Source: Favolaschia claudopus (taxonomy: Eukaryota > Basidiomycota > Agaricomycetes > Agaricales > Mycenaceae). Taken from it: 64,000 bases of DNA. The translations under genes were made by a program, and so were the position numbers. The stretch is from NCBI GenBank assembly GCA_037176885.1, contig JAWWNJ010000063.1, positions 682,001 to 746,000 of the forward strand, read 5' to 3'. The notes under the pieces are model-generated. The model was not told the DNA's origin, did not search any database, and worked only from the letters and a program-made list of their open reading frames with translations. Shown in pieces: positions 22,502 through 33,729 of the stretch; position 1 is the stretch's first letter; every line of letters begins with the position of its first letter.

Positions 22502-23620
22502 ACGCCTGTACCTCCGCCGTTATTCGGAGGAGGAGGGGGGCGGGCTGAGGGTCGGCATCGGTATACAACCACCCGGTTCCTCAGCACCCTCGGCCGTCAC
22601 TGCTAGCAGTACGTGGTGCCCGGCGTGTGTCGTTGTCGCCGTTGAAAGGGTGGCACGCTGCGAGTCTGGATGACCCCGTGATTCAAACGGTCGAGGATTC
22701 GACGGCTGCTTGGCCCGGATTGCTGCGGTGATTGCGAGCATGCACTTGTCGCCGGTCTGGTCGTCCAATCCAATCTACAAATCAGATTATACCGTAAATT
22801 CAATAAACGTTTTTATATTCTTTCTGTGTCTCACTTTCGAAGTCGTTGACTCGCGTCTTCACCACTCTTTGAGTGCCGGTTCACCTACAAGTCAGTTGGA
22901 TTTGACTCCCTTGAGCGCGACCCCAACGCGACCCCACTTCAAAGGTCTATCCTTTTTTCCGGATGGTAGCATTACGTCGTAGCATGATCGCCGTCTACAC
23001 TGCCACTGCCAAGCGAGCTTTTTTTGAGATAGGGGCTTGTAGAGACATGTTGCTACCTGCAGACGATGCGTGGGGCACTGAGGAGAGATTTCTTGCAGGT
23101 AATACTGAGGTTATAGGAATTTATTGGAGGCTGGGAACGAGGATGGGAACATTGATGGCGGCGGCAATCTGCCAGATTCAAGTCATCAGATTTTTTTCGG
23201 TAGAAACTTGGAAAATACAAAGGCGGGAACAGAAACAGGAAGAGCACATGCACTCGTTGAATAGAGGGCTTATTCAAGTCTGTACCGGCGTTCAAACTAT
23301 GGTAGTTGAGGATGAGAGGAGGAAATGCGAAGTACTCGCGATCGTTGCATTTCGATTCAAATTGCCAGGGTTCAGTTGGTACTTAGTCGAAGTCATTCTG
23401 TGTCAGTTCTGGCAAGTAAATAAAATAAAAGGAACCGAACCAAGACGAAGACTATAGACGAAGCCGCCATCGCTGCTGATTGCATAGGATTGATTCGTGG
23501 CCAAGATATGCTTGGTGTTATTTGCTGGTTGACATCTCTCTTCTCCTCCTCTCTCATCCCGAATTCCCTCGTTCCACCCACACACTCGTTTACTCACTGG
23601 CACTCGCTCACCCTCTTACC
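22502..23620. other. SSP-A 3' region, then unassigned sequence
   Basis: Directly after the stop is a C/G-rich segment with a CTCCGCCG...CGGAGGAGG inverted pair (about 22508-22545). It is also present 3' of copies B, D, E and F. A probable poly(A) signal lies in TTCAATAAACG near 22800. The match to the B flank continues to about 22870. A 164-codon frame at 22963-23457 (+) begins at a non-ATG codon and has no recognisable domain. Confidence 0.5.
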
Positions 23621-25619
23621 ATGAAGCACCTTCAAAATACCGCCGTTGTGCTCTCTCTACTGGCTGTCGTTGCCGTAGCACACGACCACCATGGTGCGCA
23701 CCACCACAAGCGCCAGGGTAACGGCGGCCCCGTCGTCGTGGCAGGCACAATCACCGTCCCACCTTTGGCCAGCATTACCTTCGGAATGCCCACCGCTCCC
23801 ATCCCACCCTCGACCGCTACCGCAACCCCTGGCGCCGTACCTCCCTTCAAGGGTGCCCCCCCTTTGCCGAATCCTGCCTGGGCGTTCACACCGGGAGAGT
23901 GGCCGGAGATGGATAAGCCTATAGATGCGAGTGCGTTCTTGTTTTTTGTCTGCGAATTATTTTCTCTGGTTACGACTGAGGATTGACGTAAATTGCCAGC
24001 CACACCGCAAGTACAAGAATGGATGAAGGAGTTGGAAGGATGGGATATCCCTAATATTGCGCCGACGAAGGACGGCTCGTGTGTTAACGATACAGGTTCG
24101 TTCATGCCTCTCCCGTTTTTTTTTCTGGCTCGTGTTCCTTGGCTCTCGGCGCCGCGCTGTAGCTCAGCCCAAGTTCATGTGAAATGTTCATCCTTGAGGC
24201 GGCGCGGCGCCAAGAATTCTTTCTGTGCTCCCGCTCTTCATGTTCCTATCGCCGCCTTCCTTTCCGCGGCCTACTTCAGCTTGTTCTCATCTCTGCAAAC
24301 TCATAACTCACCTGCTCATCCACAGCTGCTGCCGCTGATGCCGCCGCCCGAGGGTGGTGGACCTGTGGTGGCTACACCCGCGCCACCGATATTGTCGACT
24401 GCCCTGATAAGATGACCTGGGGTGTCAGTTTCGACGATGGGCCCGCCGAATATAGTACGTTTTCCTTTTCGGGCGGCCTGTTTTGTAAAACTGACAATAT
24501 TCCCCAGCGCCGTACGTGCTGACCGTTTCCCCAGTTACCGACTCCCCGAACTAATGCATACTTGTAGCCACCTCCTCGAATACCTTGCGTCCACGAAACC
24601 AAACCCAACGCTCGCCACCTTTTTCGTTGTGGGATCCCGCGTCATTGGGTCGCCCGGATTGCTTATCAATGAGTATATGGCGGGGCACGAGATCAGGTGG
24701 GTTCATTGTGTTTTATTTACTGCTTTTGCCAGAAACGCTTACGCATTCGTCTCAGTATACACACCTGGTCCCACCCCCATCTCACCGCTCTCACTACCCC
24801 TCAAATTGTCGCCGAGCTCGGATGGACGCGGAAGGCGATTCAGTCCGTGTTGGGCGTGACCCCAACCACGATGAGGCCGCCGTACGGTGATATTGATGAT
24901 CGTGTACGCGCCATCGCGCTCGCGATGGGCATGATACCTGTCATTTGGACGAGGGTGCCTAATGCCGCTGGTCTGTGGACTGTCGCGATATTTATTTCTT
25001 TGCTGAACGAGCTCAATTCGCAGCTCCCGGTGGAGGTTTCTCATTCGACACATTTGACTGGATGGTCGCCGGTGGGCTCGTCAAGGGTCAGGATTCGTTT
25101 GCGACGTTTGGAAGTATCTTGGGGAATGCGTCGACGCTGGATACTGGGTGAGTTACTTCCAGGGTTCCGTCGTGATCTATGAAGCTAATCGCCGCACAGA
25201 TTCTGCGTGCTGCAACACGATCTGTACGAGATCACCGTAGATCTGGCGATAGGTTATACGTTAGAAGCGGCGATGAGCCATCAGCCTGCTTTCAAGGTTC
25301 GTTCCTCTGTTAATTCATCTTGTCTCTTTCCCATTCACCCATTACGAAAAAGCTCGAACCTATCGGCCAATGCGCCAAAATTCCCACCAACAACATGTAT
25401 CGCGAGTCGAACACGAATCAGACGTTCCCATACAAGAGCCCGCCTGCTGGACTGTCTGCGTCCGGGAATGGTAATAAATCCACTTCGGGCAATGGGAAGG
25501 TTGCGCAGACTGGGAACGGGGGCAATGGGACGACGGGAACGAGTGGGGCGATGGGGAGGAGTGTTGGTTTGGCGATCGTCGGGATGGCGGTTGGCGCTGC
25601 TGGCGCGATGATGATCTGA
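23621..25619 (+). CDS. Chitin deacetylase, CE4 family, GPI-anchored
   Basis: It removes acetyl groups from cell-wall chitin to give chitosan. A signal peptide (MKHLQNTAVVLSLLAVVAVA) is followed by a His-rich stretch and a Pro/Thr linker. The polysaccharide deacetylase domain contains all key motifs: MTWGVSFDDGPAEYTP (metal and catalytic Asp pair), EISIHTWSHPHLTALTTPQI (both metal His residues, H-T-W-S-H), MRPPYGDIDDRVRAIALAMG (motif 3) and, near the end, FCVLQHDLYEITVDLAIGY (motif-5-like LQHD). The C-terminus is Gly/Asn/Ser-rich and closes with a hydrophobic GPI signal (GLAIVGMAVGAAGAMMI). Length and order match basidiomycete chitin deacetylases. Several short introns are used. The intron at about 24087-24327 is unusually long and carries an inverted GGCGCCGCGC/GCGCGGCGCC pair, so a small insertion is possible. 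Likely active at the plasma membrane or wall. Confidence 0.9.
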
Positions 25620-26054
25620 GAGGCTCATTTCATGGTTCTGTTTCTTCTGATGATCTACTAGTACTGACGCCCTCATGGACGATATTCGAGTCGAAATTTC
25701 TACGGTTGTAGATATCATTTAGAATCGACTTGATTTGAAAGTAAACACTGAATTTGCATTTGCATTGATCATTATGTGATTTGTAAATAAGGGACTTTCT
25801 TGACATGAACCTTTTGAGATGAGATCCAAGATTCCAAAAAGTTCAACATTGAATTCGAACCATGAAAACGTTGACGTCACAACGCGATCGTCGGGATCTT
25901 CGCGAGGCTGTGTAGAAGATTTGCGCCAAGACCTTGCCAAGACCGCAATTGACTTATATAGTCCTGACAGGTCATGAGCCAGCTTGATACTCAGACAGAG
26001 TCACAGGCGATACAACTCATACCTGCACAAATTAAATATGTCAACCCAATAACC

Positions 26055-29000
26055 CTACAAGCCCTTCAAAAAGCTCTCCCAGAATTGTGCATCGTCCGAC
26101 TCCATTTCAGTCCCCACCCCTGTGGTGTGCAAAAGGTTATCTGAATACGCGGCAAGAGCTGTGAAACTGTTCAGCTCTGCCGGAAGGAACGGAGAATCGT
26201 CTATCGAATTAAATCCTTGCCCGGCCATACCAAATCTCACCCTTGTCGAGGAAGATGAGGAGGTCGCTGTCTGGTTTGAAGGACGGAACCGTCCATCCAC
26301 TCCGGGAAAGTTGGATTGCGCCGCCGTCAAGACACCCGAACTCTGTTCACTCTCCTTTGCTTTGGGATCCAGATCCACCGCCCCGACCTGCAGCGATGAA
26401 TGATCCGCCACAGAGCACTCCATATCCCGCCTCTTGTCCGCCCTGCCACCAAGACTCTCCGGTAGCATTCCAGGAAAGCGTTGCCTATCAATCGTTTCAA
26501 ACCGAATACTCTGTTTCCGCATTTCAGGATCAGGATCTGTATGCCGTGAGTGGAGGACGAGGGCTTTTTCGATTGCGCATCGCAAAATACCCTGTAATTG
26601 TGATTATCATGCACGGGCTCTGAGGGTTGAAAGTTCCCTGAAAACGTGACGCACCAATCCGTTATGCGTTGGCGCGCAGTGATGCGCGGATTGGTCAAGG
26701 ATGTCTACCGCTGCTAAGAGTTCCGCCATGACTCGGGAAAACTGTTGTTCTGTTTCCAGTTCGGGCAACGGGAAGCGAATTGCAACCGTCCCGACGATTA
26801 TCTTTTTCAAGAAGGTAAGAAGACGGCAGTGCGGCGAAAGAAGAATTCACCGCAGATTCAATCACTATAAGTTCAAAAAGAATGAATCATTCATACAACG
26901 GAATCGGAGGACAACTCACGACTTCGCCAAATTCCGCCCCTGATATAATACTGGTTAGAATGTGTCATTCTGGGTAGCTACCTGGAGCTACTTACCAGCG
27001 CGGAAGCAACTCAGGATATTTCGTACAAGTTTGTTCGTTAGTCTTTACCGTTTCCACCGCGCTGCGATATGCCGCCAGGAAAGAGCTTGAATAAGGGCTC
27101 TGCAGAGGATTGGCAGAAAATGACCGCATCGCTTCGATGAAGGAATCTCGGTGAATAAATACGACAACTGCCAGAAAAAAAGCAGTATTGTTATGCAGTT
27201 CAGTGAATTTTAAAGCTTGAGGCACCTTGATTCACCCAGGCCCTCAACATGCCTCGATGAAGAAATTTCACAGGCGGGTCTGAGTCGAGCACCTCCTTTG
27301 ATTCAATAGGAGGGAGGGCGGACTGCATATATTTTCGAATTTGAAGATCTAAGTCCAGAATAGCTCCATAGCTCGGTCGCTTTGTTGCCAGGAAGGTCTC
27401 CATGACGGGGTTCATGATGTCTTTAACAAACTTCCAACGAGCGAGGCGATCTCAAGAAAAATATCGAATCAATTCAAAAGTTTGTGCGCGAATACGAAAT
27501 TAAGAAGTAGCTTACAGCCCGGCAACCTTTTCACGAATGGCTCCATGTCAACGCCATCGGCTTCATCCTGATCATTCTCTGGCGGAAATGCACAGCTAAC
27601 TGAAGGAAGGCGGATACTGACGGGTCGGCCCACCGAGAGACCCTGGGATTTGTTTGAATAGACAGAAACGCGACAGATAGTTCGGAAATGCACGTGTGCG
27701 ACTTACATATATATTTTCGCAAGCATAGAGTTCCCAGAAAAGTGCCTGCGCATCTCAAATCAATTGGCTTCGGTCTCAAATGGTATTGCTTACTCGACAT
27801 CGGTCAGCTTGTGGAGCTGGAAACTTCGAAACGCAACTTTCGGTGTCTGTGTGAGGCCCATTGGATCAACTTTCATTAGAGAATCATTGTGCATACGTAG
27901 ACCGAGCTATTGAAACGTCCAGTGAGTCTCCGCCCAAAACAAGAAACAAAAAATACTCACCCTCTGCGCCAAACTACTTGCCATTGAAATCGTTTGCCAT
28001 GCCGCTTCAATAGAAAACCTCCGGCTACTGTACGTATAATAATTAGCCAACAGTGTCAAAGCCTGCACCGTCGCCACCTCCGGCTCTTCATCAAACACGT
28101 TCTTGATACTCAATGCCGCGCTCGCAAGCCCAAAGTAAGAATCTGCGTCGGGGGAATTGTCGACGCCCACAGTATTCATATCAACCACAGAGCCGATGGC
28201 GAAAATTAGAAAAAGAGACGCCATTTGATGCGCGGTGGCGATGCGGTGGGAGTACACGAGATTGAATAATTCCACAACTTCGGCTTGAGTGACGGGCGTG
28301 CCGTGCCAGGCTGCATTGCGGAAATACGATGAACATAAGCTCCAGCCCTTGTCTCTAGATGGAAGGAAGATAGCGAGGGCGGTCAAGAGATAGGCTATGA
28401 TCCCAGGTCCGACTCTGCGTGTCAGAACCGGAGAATGGAAAGGAGACAGTGAGCGCAGTGAAGAGGAGACCGTCTCGCCCAGGGGAAACGAGCTTCGATG
28501 CGGAGAAGTACTTGACGACGAGAGTCAGATTGAAAAACCGGAATGGAAGTCAGCCTTACCGAGCGTAATACCTGAAAATCCACATATTCGATAAATGGTC
28601 GCTTCACGAGAAAGAAACAAACGTACCTCAACACCGCCAACAGGCCCAAAATATACAGGTTCGCCGTTTTCGTTGACAATGAAGGAGCCAAGAGGATCAC
28701 CTTCGGGTGCTGGCGTGGAGTCCACTGAAGTGGATTGAATCGGATTGGACCAAAGAGCATGCTGCGAGTTTGCAGCTGTCTGGGCGCTTGATTGAATGGC
28801 GTTCTCGAGATCACGTATTCGCTGGCTCATTTCAACAATGACGGAATTGAGCTCTGGGATGTGGGCCATGACAGAGCTGTCCCCTGGCGGTGAGCGTTCA
28901 ACTACGCAGAAGAAAAGCATATCCTACCGTTTGCCGCGCCCAATTGAAAGCAATGTGCCTGGGTGCTTTTAAAAAGTGTGGCGGCAGTGCTATAACACTG

Positions 29001-29313
29001 CTCACCTGTAGGACAAATGCTTTCGCATCCCCGGCGAACTAGTCCGTCTAAGTGTCTGAAGGTCTACCTATGATACTCGACTCACCGCAGGATCCACATG
29101 GAAGTCTTTTATCGCACTTTGATTTTTGTCTGAAAGAGCATCTGGTATGTTTGGGGAGAAGGCATGGAAATGGGCCGAACCTCTGGCATTCGGCGCAGGC
29201 CTGAAGAATGAAAGGAAAGGGCAAGGAAAGAGAGTCAGACCGATACATTCAATGATCTCCGTCAATAGCACTACCACTGGAGCGACTGAGCCTTGGCCAA
29301 CAGACGATCTCAT
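26055..29313 (-). CDS. Zn2Cys6 fungal-type transcription factor
   Basis: This is a DNA-binding regulator. Spliced exons around 29240-29000 encode ACAECQRQKSKCDKRLPCGS followed by CVRRGCESICPTG, a complete binuclear zinc cluster spread over three exons. A downstream exon (28870-28780) has ELNSVIVEMSQRIRDLENAI, a short coiled coil for dimerisation. The middle region (about 28390-27900) shows the fungal transcription factor domain: FRNAAWHGTPVTQAEVVELF, YSHRIATAHQMASLFLIFAI, SYFGLASAALSIKNVF and TVQALTLLANYYTYSS. The last exon (26585-26055) is Ser/Asp-rich with a C-terminal DDAQFWESFLKGL that looks like an acidic activation motif. The start at ATG 29313 (MRSSVGQGSVAPV, then an intron) is a guess. 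Target genes are unknown. It is divergent from the F-box/CNH gene. Confidence 0.8.
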
Positions 29314-29730
29314 TGCGTGAGCGCAAGAGATGTGGACGTGGCCTGACGCAAAGGGGATCGTCGTCAGGATCGTCGACGACAAGGTTGAAGATGAGAAATT
29401 GACTGTCATCTCAACTCGGAGCTTCGGCCTGCTTCTGATGAGATCACTTCGGTCGAATTCGGCCGAACTGTACTTGTGCTCAACCTCGACTCCAGAGAGC
29501 TTCAGTCTCCCTAGACAGACGCTATACTTGTGCCCGGTGCCCTCGGGCATCCCCAATACTCACTAAGAGTATCGGGAATTTAAAGCATCAGGATCCTGCC
29601 CGGGTCCCTGACCAACTTGTTCCGAACCACGACCGATGTTCTTGGCAGTCGTCTCAGTCCCAGCTTTCCTGACACCGCCACACCGCCCGTACTCGTATCC
29701 TATCGTGACAGCTCTTCAGACTCGACATCC
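29314..29730. promoter_or_regulatory. Divergent promoter interval, Zn2Cys6 factor / F-box-CNH gene
   Basis: About 417 bp lie between divergent starts. It is open in several frames but has no domain. No TATA box stood out. It is inferred to hold both promoters. Confidence 0.4.
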
Positions 29731-31244
29731 ATGCCTCTACTGTCTTTCGTTTCGCAAGCTGCAAGTAACCCCTGGCGTCGATCTCAGACTCAGATTCCAG
29801 CACCTTCAAGCTCTAGCCCCATTACTCCTCTCCCTCAAACTCTCACAGAGCAGCTCTCCACAGAGATCTATGAATTAATTCTGGATTATCTCGACCACAC
29901 ACCGACCCTCCTAAGTTGCAACCTGGTCTGTCGGTCTTGGGCTCCTCGAAGCAAATGTCTTCTCCTCGAACGAATGGTCTGCCGTCCCTTGCCTATCGTT
30001 GCCCACGGTGGCTTTGGAGAAGTCCTGTGCGCCGTCCCTGATCCCAACCCAGGTTTATTTTGTTTCCATCATTTCATCGGTCTGCTGATTATTTTGTTTC
30101 TGGTGTTAATGAAGGAAACAATGGCAGCATTATATTCGGGACCAGGGATGGCGTCTATCGTGGAACAAGGGATCATTCTCGACCACGTCTTTTGGCATGT
30201 AACGACGCGGCACAGATTGAGGCGTTCCCAGAAGAAGACTTCTTCGTGTGCCTCGCCGGTGAGCTTCGTTGTTCTGAGGTGTGGAGTACTGGCTTCATTA
30301 CCTTTATATCTGCAGGTGGTACTCTAATGACAATGAGCCTAGCGGCTCTTAATTCTGGCACTCTGCGGGACAGCGAGTTATATCGCGTCTCACATCATGT
30401 CTCAGCTTTTACCGTATATTGGAACACCGCGGCGGGGGGCAGCCATCGGCTTTGTGCCTTCAAAACGTCATCACTTTCCACCACCATAAAAATCTTCGAT
30501 GTGAACACGACTAATCAGTCCACGAACTTGGTCATTTATAGGGTATGTGATTTTGATATATACTTTGTGCTCTAGCTTTCATTATTTTCTTAGGAATTAT
30601 ACATCCCAACTGAAACACGCTCGATGCGTTTCATTAATTCCACCCGGGTCATAGTCGCGGTCAAAAAGGGTGGAGGAGTCAAGGGCGGCTTTGAGGTCGT
30701 CGATTTTAACACGGCCGAGTCTCAGTCTCTGCTCGATCCCAACGATCCATCGCACCCTGAAGACGAGGTGAAAAAATCAAAGTCGAAACCCGTGAATTTT
30801 TTCAAGTCCGGCGCGGAATACCTTGTCTGTTACGATAGTTAGCCTTTTGCTTCTGCTCCTGCACTGCACCGCTCATCGTGGACTTGATTTTCAGAATTTG
30901 CATTCTTTGTCGATCGCCAGGGCACCATGGTTCGAGGCGACGCGATCCTGAGATGGAGCCAGCCAGCGAATATCTTCGGTAGGTGACCAGCTCGTGCTTC
31001 AAAAGTCGGAAGTCCATATGTAACCGCTCATTATTCGTGGATTCTAGCGCTTCGAGAGCCATATCTGCTGGCTTTTTGCAACGATTCCATAGAAGTATGG
31101 AACATTCAAACAGGCAAAAGGGCTCATAAAATCAAGGGTGGTTATGCTCTGCTCAATTCACCGAAAGTGGGGGAGACAATTCTCGCACTGTCCTTGTCTT
31201 CGGGAGAGGTTACAGAGATCTTATTTCATGATCACCCGGCTTGA
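29731..31244 (+). CDS. F-box / CNH-domain fusion protein
   Basis: It starts MPLLSFVSQAASNPWRRS with a Ser/Pro-rich lead. An F-box follows at about residues 38-85 (EQLSTEIYELILDYLDHTPT, then LLSCNLVCRSWAPRSK). The rest, over several short introns, resembles a citron homology (CNH) beta-propeller: GSIIFGTRDGVYRGTRD, GSHRLCAFKTSSLSTTIKIF, RSMRFINSTRVIVAVKKGG, NFFKSGAEYLVCYD, FAFFVDRQGTMVRGD and the signature REPYLLAFCNDSIEVWNIQT. It ends SGEVTEILFHDHPA at TGA 31242-31244. CNH domains normally accompany Rho exchange factors (Rom1/2) or GCK kinases, so pairing with an F-box suggests a ubiquitin-ligase adaptor that uses the propeller to bind its target. That role is inference. A relic of a paralogue is at 50985-51715. 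Confidence 0.72.
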
Positions 31245-32103
31245 TATTTCCAATAGCTTGCGTAAATAGAAAATAGAGTACTGTATCTGCATACCGATAT
31301 CGCTAGAAGGAAAGCTAGTACGACTTGGCTAGAATCATGAGTGCTTTATGGTTGTGAATAAAGATTTGAGCGTGAATACAAGTGCTTCAGGCTTGCAATC
31401 CCGAGGTTTGTGATAACAAGTGGCTTAAAGCAAACCGATGCTCTCCCTGGAATTTTTACAGGGCTTATATACTACATCAAATAAGTATCTAGGATATTCT
31501 ACTAATGTCCAAGATATTCCGCTGAGAATATTTTCGCAAATCCCTGAAGATGCGAATTGCACAGCCGATTCCCAGCACTTCATGCTTTAACCTACTTGGA
31601 GAGTCGCGTTCATTGCCGAAGCTCAAGATAAGATAGATCTACAAATAGTCTTGAAGCGCTAGTGGAATCGCTCTCAAGAGACTCAAATCCAGCTGAATTG
31701 CGAGTCAAGTCGGCGCTTGACAAGAGTGATCACTGGTGAAGACGCGAGTCAACGACTTCAAAAGTGAGACACAGAAAGAATATAAAAACGTTTATTGAAT
31801 TTACGGTATAATCTGATTTGTAGATTGGATTGTTCGACCAGACCGGCGGCAAGTGCATACTCGGAATCACCGAAGCAATCCGGGCCAAGCAGCCGTCGAA
31901 TCCTCGACCGTTTGAATAACGGGGTCGGGCTCGCAGCGTGCCACGCTTTCGACAGCGACAACGACGGCGTCATTGGACGGGTTGGACACCACGTACTGCT
32001 AGCAGTGACGGCCGAGGGTGCTGAGGAACCGGGTGGTTGTATACCGATGCCGACCCTCAGCCCGCCGCCCTCCCCCTCCGGAAAACGGCGGAGGTACAGG
32101 TGT
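31245..32103. other. Shared 3' flank of SSP-B and F-box/CNH gene
   Basis: The right half (from about 31735) is the conserved SSP 3' flank in reverse. It includes the GTTTATTGAATTTACGG poly(A)-signal region and the C/G-rich hairpin near 32070-32095. It matches the A-copy flank closely. Nothing gene-like is seen in 31260-31730. Confidence 0.5.
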
Positions 32104-32930
32104 CTACCAGTGCGCAATCTTGGATGCCATCCGTGCGGCACTGGGGGCGCTGTCAGGGACATTGGAGTAGTTCTGCGTGAGCAATCAGTACGACGGACGG
32201 CAGGACGAAGTTACACCGGAGACATACCGAAAGGACGGGCACAAGAGCCTTCAAAGAGGTAGCGACGTTGTCCGGGACGGGAGTGGGTAGCTGATTGATC
32301 GTGTCTTCGAAAGCCGCGAATACTTCGCTGAGCAAGATGACATCGTCTGCGGCTGTATTGATCGCTGCCCGGGGCTTATAAAGAGAATAATCAGCACTCC
32401 ATGGACCTTCATCCACAGCGTAGATGACTTACCAGCATCTCAAGCGCCACGACCACCTCACCCACAAAATGAGTGAGCTGATTTACGTTGTCCTCCGACG
32501 GCGTGGTATGCGCAGGCGCGTCCGCAGCTGCTGAACTCGCCCGCTCCACGTAGTTGCGACGGAGGAAGGCAATGAGATTGTTTGTGGAATAGCTGACCAC
32601 GTCGACTCGGTTTTCGGTAACCGAGATCACGTCAGAAGTGGGAGCAGCAGCGGGGGCGTTCGATGAGGTGGTGGAAGAGACTCGGAAGGCGGAAGACCAA
32701 TTGCGGGAGCGGGGGTAAGCGAATAGAGCTGCCGTCTGGGGCGCGGCGCGCACACTGGAGAGAACGGCGGATGGAGTGGAGGCGACCGCCTCGCCGGCAG
32801 AAGACGCCGTCAATGCGGCGGCAGCAGCTGAGGGGATGGCAGCGTCACTAGCAGGGATGATAGGGGCGGCGGTGGTCATGTCGAGGATGGACACGATACC
32901 GACGAGAGCAAGAGAGATATAAGTCTTCAT
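32104..32930 (-). CDS. Small secreted protein SSP-B (intact family member)
   Basis: This is the second undamaged copy, about 237 aa in three exons: 32930-32433, 32374-32228 and 32172-32104. The signal peptide is MKTYISLALVGIVSILDMTT. The mature part has the Ala/Ser-rich lead, SSVRAAPQTAALFAYPRSRN, ISVTENRVDVVSYSTNNLIA, FLRRNYVERASSAAADAPAH and NVNQLTHFVGEVVVALEML. Exon 2 is PRAAINTAADDVILLSEVFA and exon 3 ends SAARMASKIAHW. It has no cysteines. Splice sites and phases are identical to copy A. It is transcribed divergently from F-box gene G1 across about 800 bp. The high similarity to A, including flanks, points to recent duplication. Function is unknown. Confidence 0.78.
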
Positions 32931-33165
32931 GGTGGATGGTGAGGTTCGAAAGTGACAAATTGGGAGATGTGTTTTCGTTGTGTAAGTTTTGGCAGCCACT
33001 TGCGCAAGCTTTTATAGGGAAATCCCTCTGAGACATCGATTTCAGACTTTTGCACTTCCTTCCCGGAACCCCCGAGATTTGCGAGACATCGAGCTATTTC
33101 CCGTACTGAGACATGGTTGAGGCGAGCCTGGGCAGGCCTAGTCCGAGGAATTCGTGTCTTCGAAG
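32931..33165 (-). promoter_or_regulatory. Conserved SSP promoter, copy B
   Basis: On the minus strand ATGTCTCAG occurs at 33115-33107 and again (as ATGTCTCAGAGGG) at 33036-33028, followed by TATAAA at 33016-33011. The layout is the same as in copies A, D and E. Confidence 0.7.
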
Positions 33166-33189
33166 TGAACGTCGCTCCCGAGTCCAGAC

Positions 33190-33729
33190 AGCCAGTTGAT
33201 CGTCGAGGAAGGGAGGGTGCGGACACTGGAGCGGGTAACCAAAGCACGCGAAACGATAGCATCTCCCATAGAGGGTGACAAGGCTGCGGCTGCAGATAGC
33301 GCCATTGGCGATCGAGTTCAGAAACGCAGGAGAGTGTGGATGAGACCCCGTTTGGCAATGCCAGCCAAGAACGCAGCAGACAAGCAGCAGAGCTAACAAC
33401 TTGGACTATGATGGCGCGCATACTGGATAGTGCGACCGACGCGCTGAAGACGTCCACAGCACGAGCAGAGGAAGCGCTCAAAGCGATGGATGAGATCGAT
33501 GAGACAGCAGCTCCAGCAGCAAGGTCCGCAGCAGAGGCTTGCGAAAACTTACGAGCCGCTCGAGAGTCGAATCTGGCTGGCAATCGTGTGAACCTCGGCA
33601 GTTCCCCGGGCCGAGGGCCGTTTGAACCTCAGCGTCTAGCAGCAAAATACCGCCCAAGGGTTTCCGCTGCGTATGTGGTGATATTTCGTCTGCTATATCT
33701 CTCATAATGTCCTCAGGCATCTCTGGCTC
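33190..33729 (+). other. Conserved block between SSP-B and F-box G1
   Basis: On the + strand it reads as Ala/Glu-rich helical coding-like sequence (about 33336-33600), for example RILDSATDALKTSTARAEEA followed by LKAMDEI. It is closely matched, in the opposite orientation, at 50303-50740 upstream of F-box gene G2. Frames are not continuous in either copy (stop codons, small indels). It may be an old exon, a short gene relic or a conserved 5' leader. Confidence 0.5.

Noticed and set aside
22963..23457. 164-codon plus frame between SSP-A and the chitin deacetylase gene
   Set aside because: Non-ATG start, no domain, no intron pattern and no homology recognised.
24697..25182. Apparent loss of the first metal-binding His in the chitin deacetylase (VYTWSH)
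   Set aside because: That reading is in a wrong frame. Correct splicing at the TCTCAG acceptor gives ISIHTWSHPH with both His residues present.
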